A stretch of 64,000 nt of DNA from an uncultured Flavobacterium sp. Its GTDB lineage: Bacteria > Bacteroidota > Bacteroidia > Flavobacteriales > Flavobacteriaceae. Positions within the stretch are counted from its first letter, which is position 1. Every line of letters begins with the position of its first letter. A program made the translations under genes and the position numbers. The notes under the pieces were generated by a model. The model was not told the origin of the DNA. It saw nothing but the letters and a program-made list of their open reading frames with translations, and searched no databases. Where the stretch lies: contig NZ_OY730230.1 in assembly GCF_963422545.1 (NCBI RefSeq), forward strand, positions 496,001 through 560,000. The letters are read 5' to 3'. Positions 9,272 to 17,590 of this stretch are shown here, piece after piece.

Positions 9272-9355
9272 AACGTCTCGTTCTTTATGATTTAAATCTT
9301 TTTCTTTTCTCTTTCTTCTTTGCTCTATTCTCTATCTTCTATTTTCTCTTCTCAA

Positions 9356-10537
9356 CTAGCTTCTGATTAATTCGCCTTGAATTTTAGAAGCTTCAATAAT
9401 CTGATGAATATCAGCATCAAGTACTTCTTTTTTAATATCAGCAAATTTCAAAAACTCAATATATACAATGTCCAATTGTACTTTTGTAAGCTCGTAACCT
9501 ACTTTTTTAGCACGATAAGCCAATGCAGCTCTTCCGCTTCTAGCCGTTAGGATAATTGAAGATTCATTTACACCAACATCAAGTGGATCCATGATTTCGT
9601 AAGTTGCTCTGTTTTTAATCACACCATCCTGGTGAATTCCAGAACTGTGTGCAAAAGCATTCGCTCCTACGATAGCTTTATTTGGCTGCACGATCATTCC
9701 CATACTTTCAGAAACTAATCGGCTCATTTCATTCAATTCTCTTGTATTTATATTAGTATCAAGATTAAGGTAAGGATGTTGTTTAAAAATCATTACCACC
9801 TCTTCAAGTGCCGTATTTCCGGCTCTTTCACCAATACCATTAATAGTACATTCTATTTGTCTCGCTCCATTTATTGCACCTGCAATAGAGTTTGCAGTTG
9901 CCATTCCTAAATCATTATGACAGTGACATGAAAGGATCACATTTTCGATACCTTTTACGTTTTCTCTTAAATATTTAATTTTTGCTCCGTATTCTTCCGG
10001 CAAACAATATCCTGTTGTATCAGGAATATTCAAAACCGTTGCTCCGGATTTGATTACTTCTTCGCAAACTTGTGCAAGGAAAGCATTATCTGTTCTACCA
10101 GCATCTTCTGCATAAAACTCAACGTCTTCTACATAAGATTTTGCATGAGAAACAGCAAATTTTGCTCTTGCAATAATATCTTCTCGTGTGGTATTTAATT
10201 TATGGAGTATATGAGATTCAGATGTTCCGATTCCTGTGTGGATTCTAGGTTTCTTAGCATGCTTTAAAGCAGCTGCAGCAACATCAATGTCGTTTTTTAC
10301 GGCTCTTGTAAGTCCGCAGACAGTTGCATTCTCTACAATTTTACAAATCTCAGAGACCGATAAAAAATCGCCCGGACTTGACACAGGAAAACCCGCTTCG
10401 ATAACGTCAACTCCCATTTTATCAAGTCGTTCTGCGATAACTAATTTTTGTTTAGTATCTAACTTACATCCTGGGACCTGCTCTCCATCACGCAAAGTGG
10501 TGTCAAAAATTTGAACTTTCTCTCTATTCATATTCAT
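9356..10537 (-). CDS. leuA: 2-isopropylmalate synthase, short form
   Basis: Condenses acetyl-CoA with 2-oxoisovalerate, the first committed leucine step. The TIM-barrel domain shows DTTLRDGEQVPG at the N-terminus and the metal-binding SCHCHNDLGMATANS. GERAGNTALEEVVM and SSGIHQDGV are also typical. At 393 residues it ends after the first linker subdomain and lacks the roughly 120-residue C-terminal LeuA dimer/regulatory domain that binds leucine in full-length enzymes. No remnant of that domain follows the stop. A homocitrate- or citramalate-type activity cannot be excluded, but leuB next door supports LeuA. The start may be this ATG or the one two codons in. Confidence 0.88.
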   Translation of the reverse strand: MNMNREKVQIFDTTLRDGEQVPGCKLDTKQKLVIAERLDKMGVDVIEAGFPVSSPGDFLSVSEICKIVENATVCGLTRAVKNDIDVAAAALKHAKKPRIHTGIGTSESHILHKLNTTREDIIARAKFAVSHAKSYVEDVEFYAEDAGRTDNAFLAQVCEEVIKSGATVLNIPDTTGYCLPEEYGAKIKYLRENVKGIENVILSCHCHNDLGMATANSIAGAINGARQIECTINGIGERAGNTALEEVVMIFKQHPYLNLDTNINTRELNEMSRLVSESMGMIVQPNKAIVGANAFAHSSGIHQDGVIKNRATYEIMDPLDVGVNESSIILTARSGRAALAYRAKKVGYELTKVQLDIVYIEFLKFADIKKEVLDADIHQIIEASKIQGELIRS

Positions 10538-10566
10538 TTATTTAATGTAATTTCACATCTTGATAA

Positions 10567-10574
10567 CAAATATA
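10567..10574 (-). promoter_or_regulatory. Putative leuA -7 promoter element
   Basis: Minus-strand TATATTTG matches TAnnTTTG and lies 30 bases upstream of the leuA ATG, in the 149-base region divergent to the helical-repeat gene. I found no leucine-rich leader ORF or terminator between it and leuA. Confidence 0.45.
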
Positions 10575-10686
10575 TATTGTACTTCTTCAGTACGAAATTC
10601 ATTTTAATGAAATTATACTGTTCATAAAACAATTTATAACGTATTAAATAACTAAAAATCAATAAGTTACATTATTATATTTTACA

Positions 10687-12231
10687 ATGGCTAACCATCA
10701 AAAAGATTTCTTATTTGTATTAATAAAATCACTTTCTAAATCCGAAAAAAGACAGTTTAAAATTTTTGCAAGCCGTTTAGAAACTAGTTCTAACACAAAA
10801 TTTATTGAATTGTTTAATATTTTAGACAAGTCTGAAAACTATGATGAAAAACTCATTTTAAAGAGCGGAATCATCAAAAAAGTACAGTTATCTAACTTAA
10901 AATCATACTTATACAAACAAATTTTAGTGAGTATTCGTTTGAATATTCCGAGTCAGAACATTCGTTATCAGTTAAGAGAACAAATAGATTTTGCCGTTAT
11001 TCTATATAATAAAGGATTATATAAACAGAGTTTGAAAATTTTGGATAAAACCAAAATCATTGCGCTTGAAAATGACGAAAAATTAATGGCTTATGAAATT
11101 GTAGAGTTCGAAAAACTAATCGAATCACAATATATTACCCGAAGTATTCAGGGTCGTGCCGATGAATTGGTTATTCAGGCAAAAGAATTAAACTACAGAA
11201 ACACGATTTCGAGCAAATTATCGAATTTATCGCTTCAGTTATATGGAATCATGCTGAAAACAGGTTATGTAAAAAGTGATGAAGAATACAAGTATATTGA
11301 TGATTACTTTAATAAACACATTGCCAAATTAGACGAAAGCAAGTTTGGTTTCCGCGAAAAATACTGGTTTTACAATGCCAATTTATGGAGAAGTTTCCTT
11401 GTTCAGGACTTTTTAGCGAGTTATAAATATGCTTATAAATGGGTTACACTTTTTTATGATAATCCAAATATGATTTATCAGAATCCTGTATTTTTTCTAA
11501 AAGGAAACCACTATTTTTTAGAATCTCTTTATATGTTGAAATATACGTCGAATTTTAAACGATATCTTTCGCTTTTAGAAGAAACTATTCAGGATCCAAA
11601 ATTTCCGGTAAATGATAATATTGCATCACTATCATTTCTATACGTTTATAACAATAAGTTAAATTTACACATTCTGGAAGGTACTTTTGCCGAAAGCGAA
11701 TATTTAATTCCGGAGATTTTAGAAAAACTAAAATTACATAGCGAACATCTTGATGAACATCACGAAATGTTGTTTTTCTATAAAATTGCTTCGATTTATT
11801 TTGGAAATGAAAAATACAATGAATGTATTCAGTATTTAGATAAAATAATCAACAACAAGAACTTATCAATGCGCGAAGATTTGATGTGTTTTGCCAGACT
11901 ATTGTCTTTGATTGCACATTATGAGTTAGGAAAAGATTATTATTTAGAAAATCATCTTAAAAACACATATAAATTTCTAATAAAAATGAACGATCTGCAT
12001 GAAGTTCAAAAGGAAATTATTAAGTTCTTAAGAAATCTAAATAACTTATACCCTGCCGATATTAAAAAGGAATTTATTAAAATGCGTTTGCGCTTTATCG
12101 AATTAGAAAACAACACTTACGAGAAAAGAGCTTTCCTATATCTGGATATTATTTCATGGCTTGAAAGCAAAATTGAAAATAGAAAAATTGCTGATATAAT
12201 TAAGGAAAAGGCAAAATTGAACAACCGATAA
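10687..12231 (+). CDS. Conserved protein of unknown function, helical-repeat type
   Basis: A 514-residue, Lys/Glu/Leu-rich protein starting MANHQKDFLFVLIKSLSKSEKRQFKIFASR. It has no signal peptide or membrane segment, so it should be cytoplasmic. The body is made of helix pairs with spacing like degenerate TPR units (for example the stretch with YNECIQYLDKIINNKNLSMREDLMCFARLL), suggesting a protein-interaction scaffold. I recognise no catalytic motif. It is transcribed divergently from leuA and ends in a repeat-rich terminator region before the convergent M1 peptidase. No function is proposed. Confidence 0.8.
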   Translation: MANHQKDFLFVLIKSLSKSEKRQFKIFASRLETSSNTKFIELFNILDKSENYDEKLILKSGIIKKVQLSNLKSYLYKQILVSIRLNIPSQNIRYQLREQIDFAVILYNKGLYKQSLKILDKTKIIALENDEKLMAYEIVEFEKLIESQYITRSIQGRADELVIQAKELNYRNTISSKLSNLSLQLYGIMLKTGYVKSDEEYKYIDDYFNKHIAKLDESKFGFREKYWFYNANLWRSFLVQDFLASYKYAYKWVTLFYDNPNMIYQNPVFFLKGNHYFLESLYMLKYTSNFKRYLSLLEETIQDPKFPVNDNIASLSFLYVYNNKLNLHILEGTFAESEYLIPEILEKLKLHSEHLDEHHEMLFFYKIASIYFGNEKYNECIQYLDKIINNKNLSMREDLMCFARLLSLIAHYELGKDYYLENHLKNTYKFLIKMNDLHEVQKEIIKFLRNLNNLYPADIKKEFIKMRLRFIELENNTYEKRAFLYLDIISWLESKIENRKIADIIKEKAKLNNR

Positions 12232-12233
12232 AA

Positions 12234-12441
12234 TTTAAATTCCAAATTTAAAAAATCCAAATAGTTTACGTTACGACCTTTGTCAAAGTTTAAAACTTTG
12301 ACAAAGGTTTGCGCACAAAATTACTACATACTTTGCTTAAACGACAAACCCGACAAGTTTTTAAAATCTGTCGGGTTTACTAAACGTAAAAAATCCCAAA
12401 TTCGACATTGGAATTTGGGATTTTTAAAATTGGAATTTAAA
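12234..12441. repeat. Nested palindromic repeat island
   Basis: Outer 12-bp inverted ends tttaaattccaa (12234-12245) and ttggaatttaaa (12430-12441) enclose a second inverted pair, tttacgtt (12265-12272) and aacgtaaa (12383-12390). Inside are three hairpins: 15-bp arms at 12276-12290/12294-12308, 10-bp arms at 12346-12355/12369-12378, and a terminator at 12389-12425. A plus-strand open frame over it is a by-product of the repeats. Confidence 0.75.
12389..12425. terminator. Bidirectional terminator between convergent genes
   Basis: Perfect 15-bp arms (12389-12403 and 12411-12425, aaaaatcccaaattc) with a 7-base loop and A/T runs at both ends. It lies between the convergent helical-repeat gene and the M1 peptidase gene, so it can serve both strands. 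Confidence 0.75.
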
Positions 12442-12447
12442 GAAACT

Positions 12448-14103
12448 TTATTCTACAATATTAGAACTCGTTACATAGAAATTTTTATCAACTTCTACTT
12501 TTCTGTTTTCATTAGTAGTTTTTTCTGACTGCCATTCAGTTGTTGGTTTCAGCCATATTTCTTCACCATTCAAAGTAACTTTTATCGGCATATCAAATTT
12601 GGCAACGCAATTTGTCCAATGATATCCAAAAGATCCGTTTTTAAAGATATATTCAAAAACCGGAATTTGAGTAGTCGTCAAATATTGCACAAAAACTCTG
12701 TTAAAGTTAATTCCTGACTGCTCGTTAATATAATCCTGAATCTGTTTACCTGTAACCGTTTGGTGATAGAAGGTTTTATTCATGCCTCGCAGAATCGATT
12801 TCCATTTTGCATCATCATTAATTATCTGACGAATCGTATGCAACATATTTGCTCCTTTTGGATACATATCGCCAGATCCTTCATTATTTACATCATAATG
12901 ACCAATAATTGGTTTGTCATTATGAATGTTTTTTCTGCAACCAATTACGTATTCAGCACCAGCATCTTTTCCATAATAATACTCAACAAAAAGACTTTCA
13001 GAATAGTTGGTAAAACTCTCGTGAACCCACATATCAGCAATATCTTTATAAGTAATATTATTAGCATACCATTCGTGTCCAGACTCGTGAATAATAATAA
13101 AATCGAATTTTAATCCCCAACCTGTCCCGCTTAAATCATGTCCTAAATAACCGTTTTTATACTCATTTCCGTAAGTCACACTACTTTGGTGTTCCATACC
13201 TAAATAAGGCGCTTCGACCAATTTATAGCTATCTTCATAAAATGGATAAGGACCAAACCAGTTTTCAAAAGCTTTCAGCATTCTTGGCGCATCTTTGAAA
13301 TGTTCTTTGGCTATAGCTAAATTGTCTCTTAAAACATAATAATTACAATCTAGATTGCCTTTTTCGCCTTTGTATTTCTCAGAGAAATTAACATAATCAC
13401 CAATATTAATGTTTACACCATAGTTATTAATTGGGTTCGAAACATACCAATTAAACGTTTTGGTACCATCTTTTTCTTTCTTAACACTTTTCAATCTTCC
13501 ATTAGAAACGTCTGTTAAATCGCCGGGAACATTCACGCTAATCAACATATTCTCAACTTCATCATACATGTGATCTTTACAAGGCCACCAAACGCTGGCA
13601 CCTAAACCCTGACATGAAGAAGCAATAAAATCTTTTCCGTTTTTATCTTTTTTCCAGGTAATTCCGCCATCCCAAGGTGGTTTGATTGCCTCTTTAGGTT
13701 TTCCGCCAAAAGAAATTAAAATTTCCTTAGTCTCTCCTACTTTTTGAGCAGCCGTTAATTCAATAAAAAAAGCATTTCCGTCTCTTTTAAACTTCAATTC
13801 TTTTCCGTCTTGAGTTACTTTGTAAATCTGCATAGGTTCCTGCAAATCAATCTGCATTTTGTTGTATTGCGTCAAAACAGTATAACGAACAGTATTTGAA
13901 CCTGTAATTGTTCTCTCTTTTGGGTTTACTTTTACATCTAAATGATAGTATTTTAAATCCCACCAGGCTCTCTCCTTAGTAATGCTTCCGCGTAAAGTGT
14001 CCTGATGTGTAAAAACCGTTTCAGACTTGTTAAGAAGTCCTTGCGCATTGGCTGTAAAACCAACTAAAAAGGCGATTAGAACGCCCCCGAAGTAATTTTT
14101 CAT
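12448..14103 (-). CDS. Secreted M1-family metallopeptidase (aminopeptidase)
   Basis: Zinc aminopeptidase of the gluzincin M1 family. The 551 residues start with a Sec signal peptide (MKNYFGGVLIAFLVGFTANA, cleavage near AQG), followed by the N-terminal beta-domain and the catalytic domain. The substrate-anchoring motif reads YLGMEHQSSVTYGN, the zinc motif is IIIHESGHEW, and the third ligand glutamate lies about 19 residues on in WVHESFTNYSESL. It lacks the long C-terminal HEAT-like domain of PepN, so it is a compact form. It probably acts in the periplasm or outside the cell. A TACATTTG element (minus strand, 14154-14161) lies 51 bases upstream. Confidence 0.92.
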   Translation of the reverse strand: MKNYFGGVLIAFLVGFTANAQGLLNKSETVFTHQDTLRGSITKERAWWDLKYYHLDVKVNPKERTITGSNTVRYTVLTQYNKMQIDLQEPMQIYKVTQDGKELKFKRDGNAFFIELTAAQKVGETKEILISFGGKPKEAIKPPWDGGITWKKDKNGKDFIASSCQGLGASVWWPCKDHMYDEVENMLISVNVPGDLTDVSNGRLKSVKKEKDGTKTFNWYVSNPINNYGVNINIGDYVNFSEKYKGEKGNLDCNYYVLRDNLAIAKEHFKDAPRMLKAFENWFGPYPFYEDSYKLVEAPYLGMEHQSSVTYGNEYKNGYLGHDLSGTGWGLKFDFIIIHESGHEWYANNITYKDIADMWVHESFTNYSESLFVEYYYGKDAGAEYVIGCRKNIHNDKPIIGHYDVNNEGSGDMYPKGANMLHTIRQIINDDAKWKSILRGMNKTFYHQTVTGKQIQDYINEQSGINFNRVFVQYLTTTQIPVFEYIFKNGSFGYHWTNCVAKFDMPIKVTLNGEEIWLKPTTEWQSEKTTNENRKVEVDKNFYVTSSNIVE

Positions 14104-14271
14104 TATTTATAATTTTGGAATAAATAGGATATTTAAACGAACGTGATCGTCAACAAATGTAAACATTCATAACAAATTTATAGTGGTTTTGTGATTTCTA
14201 TTCAAAAAAAATAGTGTTAAAATTCATTATTCTTAATTACTTTAGTAGCTCCGAATCTTTATAACTTTTGT

Positions 14272-14970
14272 ATGAAATTTACTAAAATTACCTTGATTTT
14301 ATTTTTTATGTGCTCGATAACAAGCAACTCGCAGAACATTCCCGTTCATAAAACAAATGAAAAAATCAATGTCGATGGAGATTTGTCAGATTGGAAAACA
14401 CCATTTTTGGGTCCGTTTGTCATTCATGATTCTGGTGCAAAAGCTACTCAAAATACCTTTGTTTCACTTTCGTGGAATGATGAAAACCTATATATTGCCT
14501 ATCGTTCTACCGATTCTAAAATCGTTGGATCATCTCAGAAAAAAGATTCTCATTTTTTTGCGACAGATGATTTAGTCGAAATTTTTATTGATCCGGATGG
14601 TGACGGTCAAAATTATGTCGAAATTGGGGTAAATGCATTTTCTTCAAATTATGACATTTTACTTAAATGTATTTCACCTCTTTGTGGTGGCTGGAATACC
14701 TCTATAGCCTTTGATATTACAGGAATGGAAGCCCAAAGCAAAATAACTCCGGAAGGTTTTAATACTGAAATTAAAATTTCGTTTTCGAGTTTAGAAACCA
14801 TTCAAAATGGAAATTTCAACAAGCCAAAACCTGGAACAAAATGGAGAGGAAATGCTTTTAGAATTGATTACGGTAACACAACAGAATATCTTGCATTACA
14901 ACATTATAAAAGTTTAAGTTTCGGTTTTCATCAGCCGCAGGAATTTGCGTTTTTTGAGTTTGTGGAATAA
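14272..14970 (+). CDS. Secreted CBM9-like (carbohydrate-binding family 9-like) protein
   Basis: A 232-residue protein with an N-terminal export signal (MKFTKITLILFFMCSITSNS). The remainder resembles the CBM9-like/DOMON beta-sandwich: INVDGDLSDWKTP at the start, VSLSWNDENLYIAYRSTD, then DDLVEIFIDPDGDGQNYVEIGVNA, a pattern typical of domains annotated as carbohydrate-binding family 9-like. No catalytic domain is attached, so it may be a stand-alone binding or accessory protein. It is monocistronic, divergent from the M1 peptidase and followed by composite repeats. The ligand is not predictable. Confidence 0.75.
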   Translation: MKFTKITLILFFMCSITSNSQNIPVHKTNEKINVDGDLSDWKTPFLGPFVIHDSGAKATQNTFVSLSWNDENLYIAYRSTDSKIVGSSQKKDSHFFATDDLVEIFIDPDGDGQNYVEIGVNAFSSNYDILLKCISPLCGGWNTSIAFDITGMEAQSKITPEGFNTEIKISFSSLETIQNGNFNKPKPGTKWRGNAFRIDYGNTTEYLALQHYKSLSFGFHQPQEFAFFEFVE

Positions 14971-14987
14971 TGATGAAATGGCACGCG

Positions 14988-15112
14988 GATGACGCGGATT
15001 CGCTATGCGAAAACGCGGATTAACACTGATTTTATTCCCTTTTTGTTTGTCACATTTTTTGTCAGACTGAGCGATCCCGAGACTTCGGGAGAAGTCACAC
15101 AAAGTGATTCAA
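14988..15112. repeat. Composite dispersed repeat, left of a small exported-protein gene
   Basis: Two modules. Module A (14988-15016) is 29 bases and is present as a perfect inverted copy at 15898-15926. Module B (about 15056-15112), containing gtcagactgagcgatcccg, is present in near-identical inverted form at 15952-16005. The module order is A then B on both sides, so this is not one simple inverted block. Confidence 0.8.
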
Positions 15113-15154
15113 CAAACCGGGCTTTAGGTTTGTGAAGTACTTTTTTTTTAATCT

Positions 15155-15778
15155 TTAATTAATAAACTGTGGTATCAAATTATATTTGACTTCAGGATAA
15201 GGTATATCCTTACCAGCTAAAAATTTAAAAACCTTATTATCTTCTTTCATTTTATAAATTTCAAATATAGATTTATTGGACTGAAAATAAATATTTTGTA
15301 AGAATCGATCATTTAAATCTCCATAAACTTTATAAGTTTGTAAAAACATAGAAATCCCTTCTTTTAAAACCTTAGGATTAGTAAACTCTTTTGGAAGAAA
15401 TATATTTATAAAAGAATCATTATCTACGTATATCTCTCCAGTGCTATCATTAATTGTACTAAAATTACCGTAAGCACTTTTTTCTAAAAACAAAATTAAT
15501 CTTTGACCAGTTTTTAGCGCTTTTATTCTTGGATCACAAATCCATTCCTTCCAGATTGAAACCTTAATTTTTAAGGCTGATTTCCCTTTTACAAATTGAC
15601 TTATTGTAAATTCGTATTCATTTTTTGAAACTTTAGAAATGGTTCCGTCAACAATTAAATCTGCTTTTGCAATAACAATTGAATAAGGCAATTCATGTTT
15701 CTTGAATCCATAGTTTAAAGTTGGGATCAAAAATAAAAACAGACATACGAATAGTTTCATAGGATTATTATTTTTCAC
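15155..15778 (-). CDS. Small exported protein of unknown function
   Basis: A 207-residue protein with a hydrophobic N-terminal export signal (MKLFVCLFLFLIPTLNYGF, beginning at the seventh codon, so the true start may be 15760). The mature part is a beta-rich domain: DLIVDGTISKVSKNEYEFTI, then VKGKSALKIKVSIWKEWICD and GQRLILFLEK. This hints at a small OB-like or Ig-like fold, but I do not recognise the family. It is transcribed alone, and repeats A and B lie on both sides of it in inverted orientation. It could have been acquired or be fast-evolving. No function is proposed. Confidence 0.7.
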   Translation of the reverse strand: MKNNNPMKLFVCLFLFLIPTLNYGFKKHELPYSIVIAKADLIVDGTISKVSKNEYEFTISQFVKGKSALKIKVSIWKEWICDPRIKALKTGQRLILFLEKSAYGNFSTINDSTGEIYVDNDSFINIFLPKEFTNPKVLKEGISMFLQTYKVYGDLNDRFLQNIYFQSNKSIFEIYKMKEDNKVFKFLAGKDIPYPEVKYNLIPQFIN

Positions 15779-15790
15779 TAAAATAATACT

Positions 15791-16005
15791 TTTTTGTCAG
15801 ACTGAGCGAAGCCGAAGTCACATATGTTGAATCACTTTGCGTTACTTCGACTTCGCTCAGTCTGACAAAAATGCAAGTAGAAAATCCGTATAAATCAGCG
15901 TTTTCGCATAGCGAATCCGCGTCATCAGCGTTCTATATCAACGATAATCTTATTGAATCACTTTGTGGGACTTCTCCCGAAGCCTCGGGATCGCTCAGTC
16001 AGACA
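15791..16005. repeat. Composite dispersed repeat, right of a small exported-protein gene
   Basis: First a self-inverted pair of B-type arms (gtcagactgagcgaagccga at about 15797 and its complement ending near 15870), then module A inverted (15898-15926), then module B inverted (15952-16005). It lies downstream of hisIE, whose transcript must end in or before it; the inner stem cccgaagcctcggg could act as a terminator. Confidence 0.8.
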
Positions 16006-16040
16006 AGATTGTGTTGAAACAATCCTTTAATTCTCTCTTA

Positions 16041-16637
16041 CTACTTCTGACGTTTCTTTAAAACATCAACTACATCATTCAACTGAAAACCTTTTGCTTG
16101 CAGTAAAATCAAATAATGAAACAATAAATCAGCGCTTTCGCTCAGGAATAAATCATCGTTATCATCTTTTGCTTCAATAACTACTTCTACAGCTTCTTCA
16201 CCTACTTTTTGAGCAATTTTATTGATTCCCTTTTCGAATAATGAAGCAACATAACTTTTCTCAGAATCAGCATTTTCTCTGCGGGTTTTTATTGTATTTT
16301 CTAATTGAGAAATAAAACCATAATTGGCTGTGTTTTCTTCCTGCCAGCAAGTATCTGCTCCCGTGTGACACGTTGGTCCTACAGGTTTTGCCTGAATTAA
16401 AAGCGTATCACCATCGCAGTCATTTTTAATACTTACTAAATTTAAAAAATTACCGCTCTCCTCGCCTTTCGTCCAAAGTCTTTGTTTAGATCGGCTGAAA
16501 AAAGTTACTTTTTGAGTCTCTATTGTTTTCTTCAAAGATTCTTCGTTCATGTATCCCAGCATCAAAACATTTTTTGTTTCTGAATCCTGAATTATTGCCG
16601 GAATCAATCCGTGTGCACTTTTTATATCTATGTCCAT
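16041..16637 (-). CDS. hisIE: Bifunctional phosphoribosyl-AMP cyclohydrolase / phosphoribosyl-ATP pyrophosphatase
   Basis: Carries out steps 2 and 3 of histidine synthesis. The N-terminal HisI domain contains SRQ-like FFSRSKQRLWTKGEESGN, NDCDGDTLLIQ with the metal-binding Asp/Cys set, and GPTCHTGADTCW. The C-terminal HisE domain (from about residue 105) shows the nucleotide pyrophosphohydrolase helix pattern KVGEEAVEVVIEAKDDN...SADLLFHYLILL. The 198-residue length fits a HisI-HisE fusion. It is the last gene of the his operon, 82 bases after hisF. Confidence 0.96.
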   Translation of the reverse strand: MDIDIKSAHGLIPAIIQDSETKNVLMLGYMNEESLKKTIETQKVTFFSRSKQRLWTKGEESGNFLNLVSIKNDCDGDTLLIQAKPVGPTCHTGADTCWQEENTANYGFISQLENTIKTRRENADSEKSYVASLFEKGINKIAQKVGEEAVEVVIEAKDDNDDLFLSESADLLFHYLILLQAKGFQLNDVVDVLKKRQK

Positions 16638-16719
16638 GTTATTTTAGATTTTAGACTTCAGATTGCTGAACTCTTTTATTTTTAGATTAAATCTTGTTTC
16701 TTTCTTCTTGACTCTTTTT

Positions 16720-17475
16720 CTAAAGTCTAACTTCAATCCCATTATTCCTAAGTTCTTCCTTCAAAGTTTTGATCTCAATTTCTTTAAAGTGAAAAACGCT
16801 CGCAGCCAGCGCCGCATCGGCCTTTCCTTCTTTAAAAGAATCTACAAAATGCTGAATATTTCCTGCTCCGCCTGAAGCAATAATCGGAATATTAATTAAA
16901 GTCGATAATTTAGCCAAAGCTTCGTTTGCAAAACCATTTTTGGTTCCATCATTATCCATTGATGTGAATAAAATTTCACCAGCGCCGCGTTCTGCTACTT
17001 CAATTGCCCAATCGAATAAATTGAGCTCCGTTGGCACTTTTCCACCAACTAAATGAACAATCCATTGTCCGTTAATTTGTTTGGCGTCAATGGCAACAAC
17101 CACACATTGGCTTCCAAATTTCTGAGCCAAATCATTGATCAATTGCGGATTCTTAACTGCCGATGAATTTATCGAAACTTTATCAGCACCATTATTTAGC
17201 AGAATTTCAACATCTTCAACAGATGAGATTCCACCACCAACCGTAAACGGAATATTGATTTTCTCCGCCACACTTCGAACCATATTGACCAACGTTTTAC
17301 GACGTTCTTCAGTAGCCGAAATATCCAGAAAAACCAATTCATCGGCACCTTCAGCCGAATAAATTTCTGCTAATTCCACCGGATCTCCCGCATCGCGCAA
17401 GTCTACAAAATTAACGCCTTTTACGGTTCTTCCGTTTTTTATATCCAAACAAGGAATGATTCTTTTTGCTAACAT
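16720..17475 (-). CDS. hisF: Imidazole glycerol phosphate synthase, cyclase subunit
   Basis: The (beta-alpha)8 barrel that uses ammonia from HisH to convert PRFAR to IGP and AICAR. It starts MLAKRIIPCLDIKNGRTVKGVNF with the catalytic Asp in CLD. The second catalytic Asp is in VVAIDAK, and the phosphate-binding loops TVGGGISS and IIASGGAGN are intact. At 251 residues it is full length. It lies between hisA and hisIE. The spacer to hisA (115 bases) carries inverted repeats. Confidence 0.97.
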   Translation of the reverse strand: MLAKRIIPCLDIKNGRTVKGVNFVDLRDAGDPVELAEIYSAEGADELVFLDISATEERRKTLVNMVRSVAEKINIPFTVGGGISSVEDVEILLNNGADKVSINSSAVKNPQLINDLAQKFGSQCVVVAIDAKQINGQWIVHLVGGKVPTELNLFDWAIEVAERGAGEILFTSMDNDGTKNGFANEALAKLSTLINIPIIASGGAGNIQHFVDSFKEGKADAALAASVFHFKEIEIKTLKEELRNNGIEVRL

Positions 17476-17494
17476 TTTTTTTAATGTGTCAATT

Positions 17495-17590
17495 TATAAT
17501 GTGCCAATTAGAAAATTTGATAATTAGATAATTTAAACGCAATGTCAAAAATTATCTAATTTTCTAATTGACATATTATCTAATTAATTC
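17495..17590. repeat. Inverted repeat spacer between hisA and hisF
   Basis: Units of the type gccaattagaaaatttgataattagataa (about 17505-17535) are followed by inverted copies (attatctaattttctaattgac, about 17551-17572) and another partial copy up to the hisA stop. The same unit family fills the efp spacer at about 50390-50505. Confidence 0.7.

Noticed and set aside
10594..10624. Tiny ORF before leuA (MNSIISLK) as a possible leader peptide
   Set aside because: Only one Leu codon, lies upstream of the likely promoter box, and no terminator follows.
12276..12378. Regularly spaced hairpins as a CRISPR-like array
   Set aside because: The hairpins have different sequences and no constant repeat-spacer pattern; no cas genes in the window.
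12280..12528. Plus-strand open frame starting in the repeat island
   Set aside because: It runs through three hairpins and antisense into the M1 peptidase gene; a by-product of palindromic repeats.
14988..16005. Repeat-flanked gene as an insertion sequence or composite transposon
   Set aside because: No transposase is present, module order is not that of terminal inverted repeats, and I see no target-site duplication.
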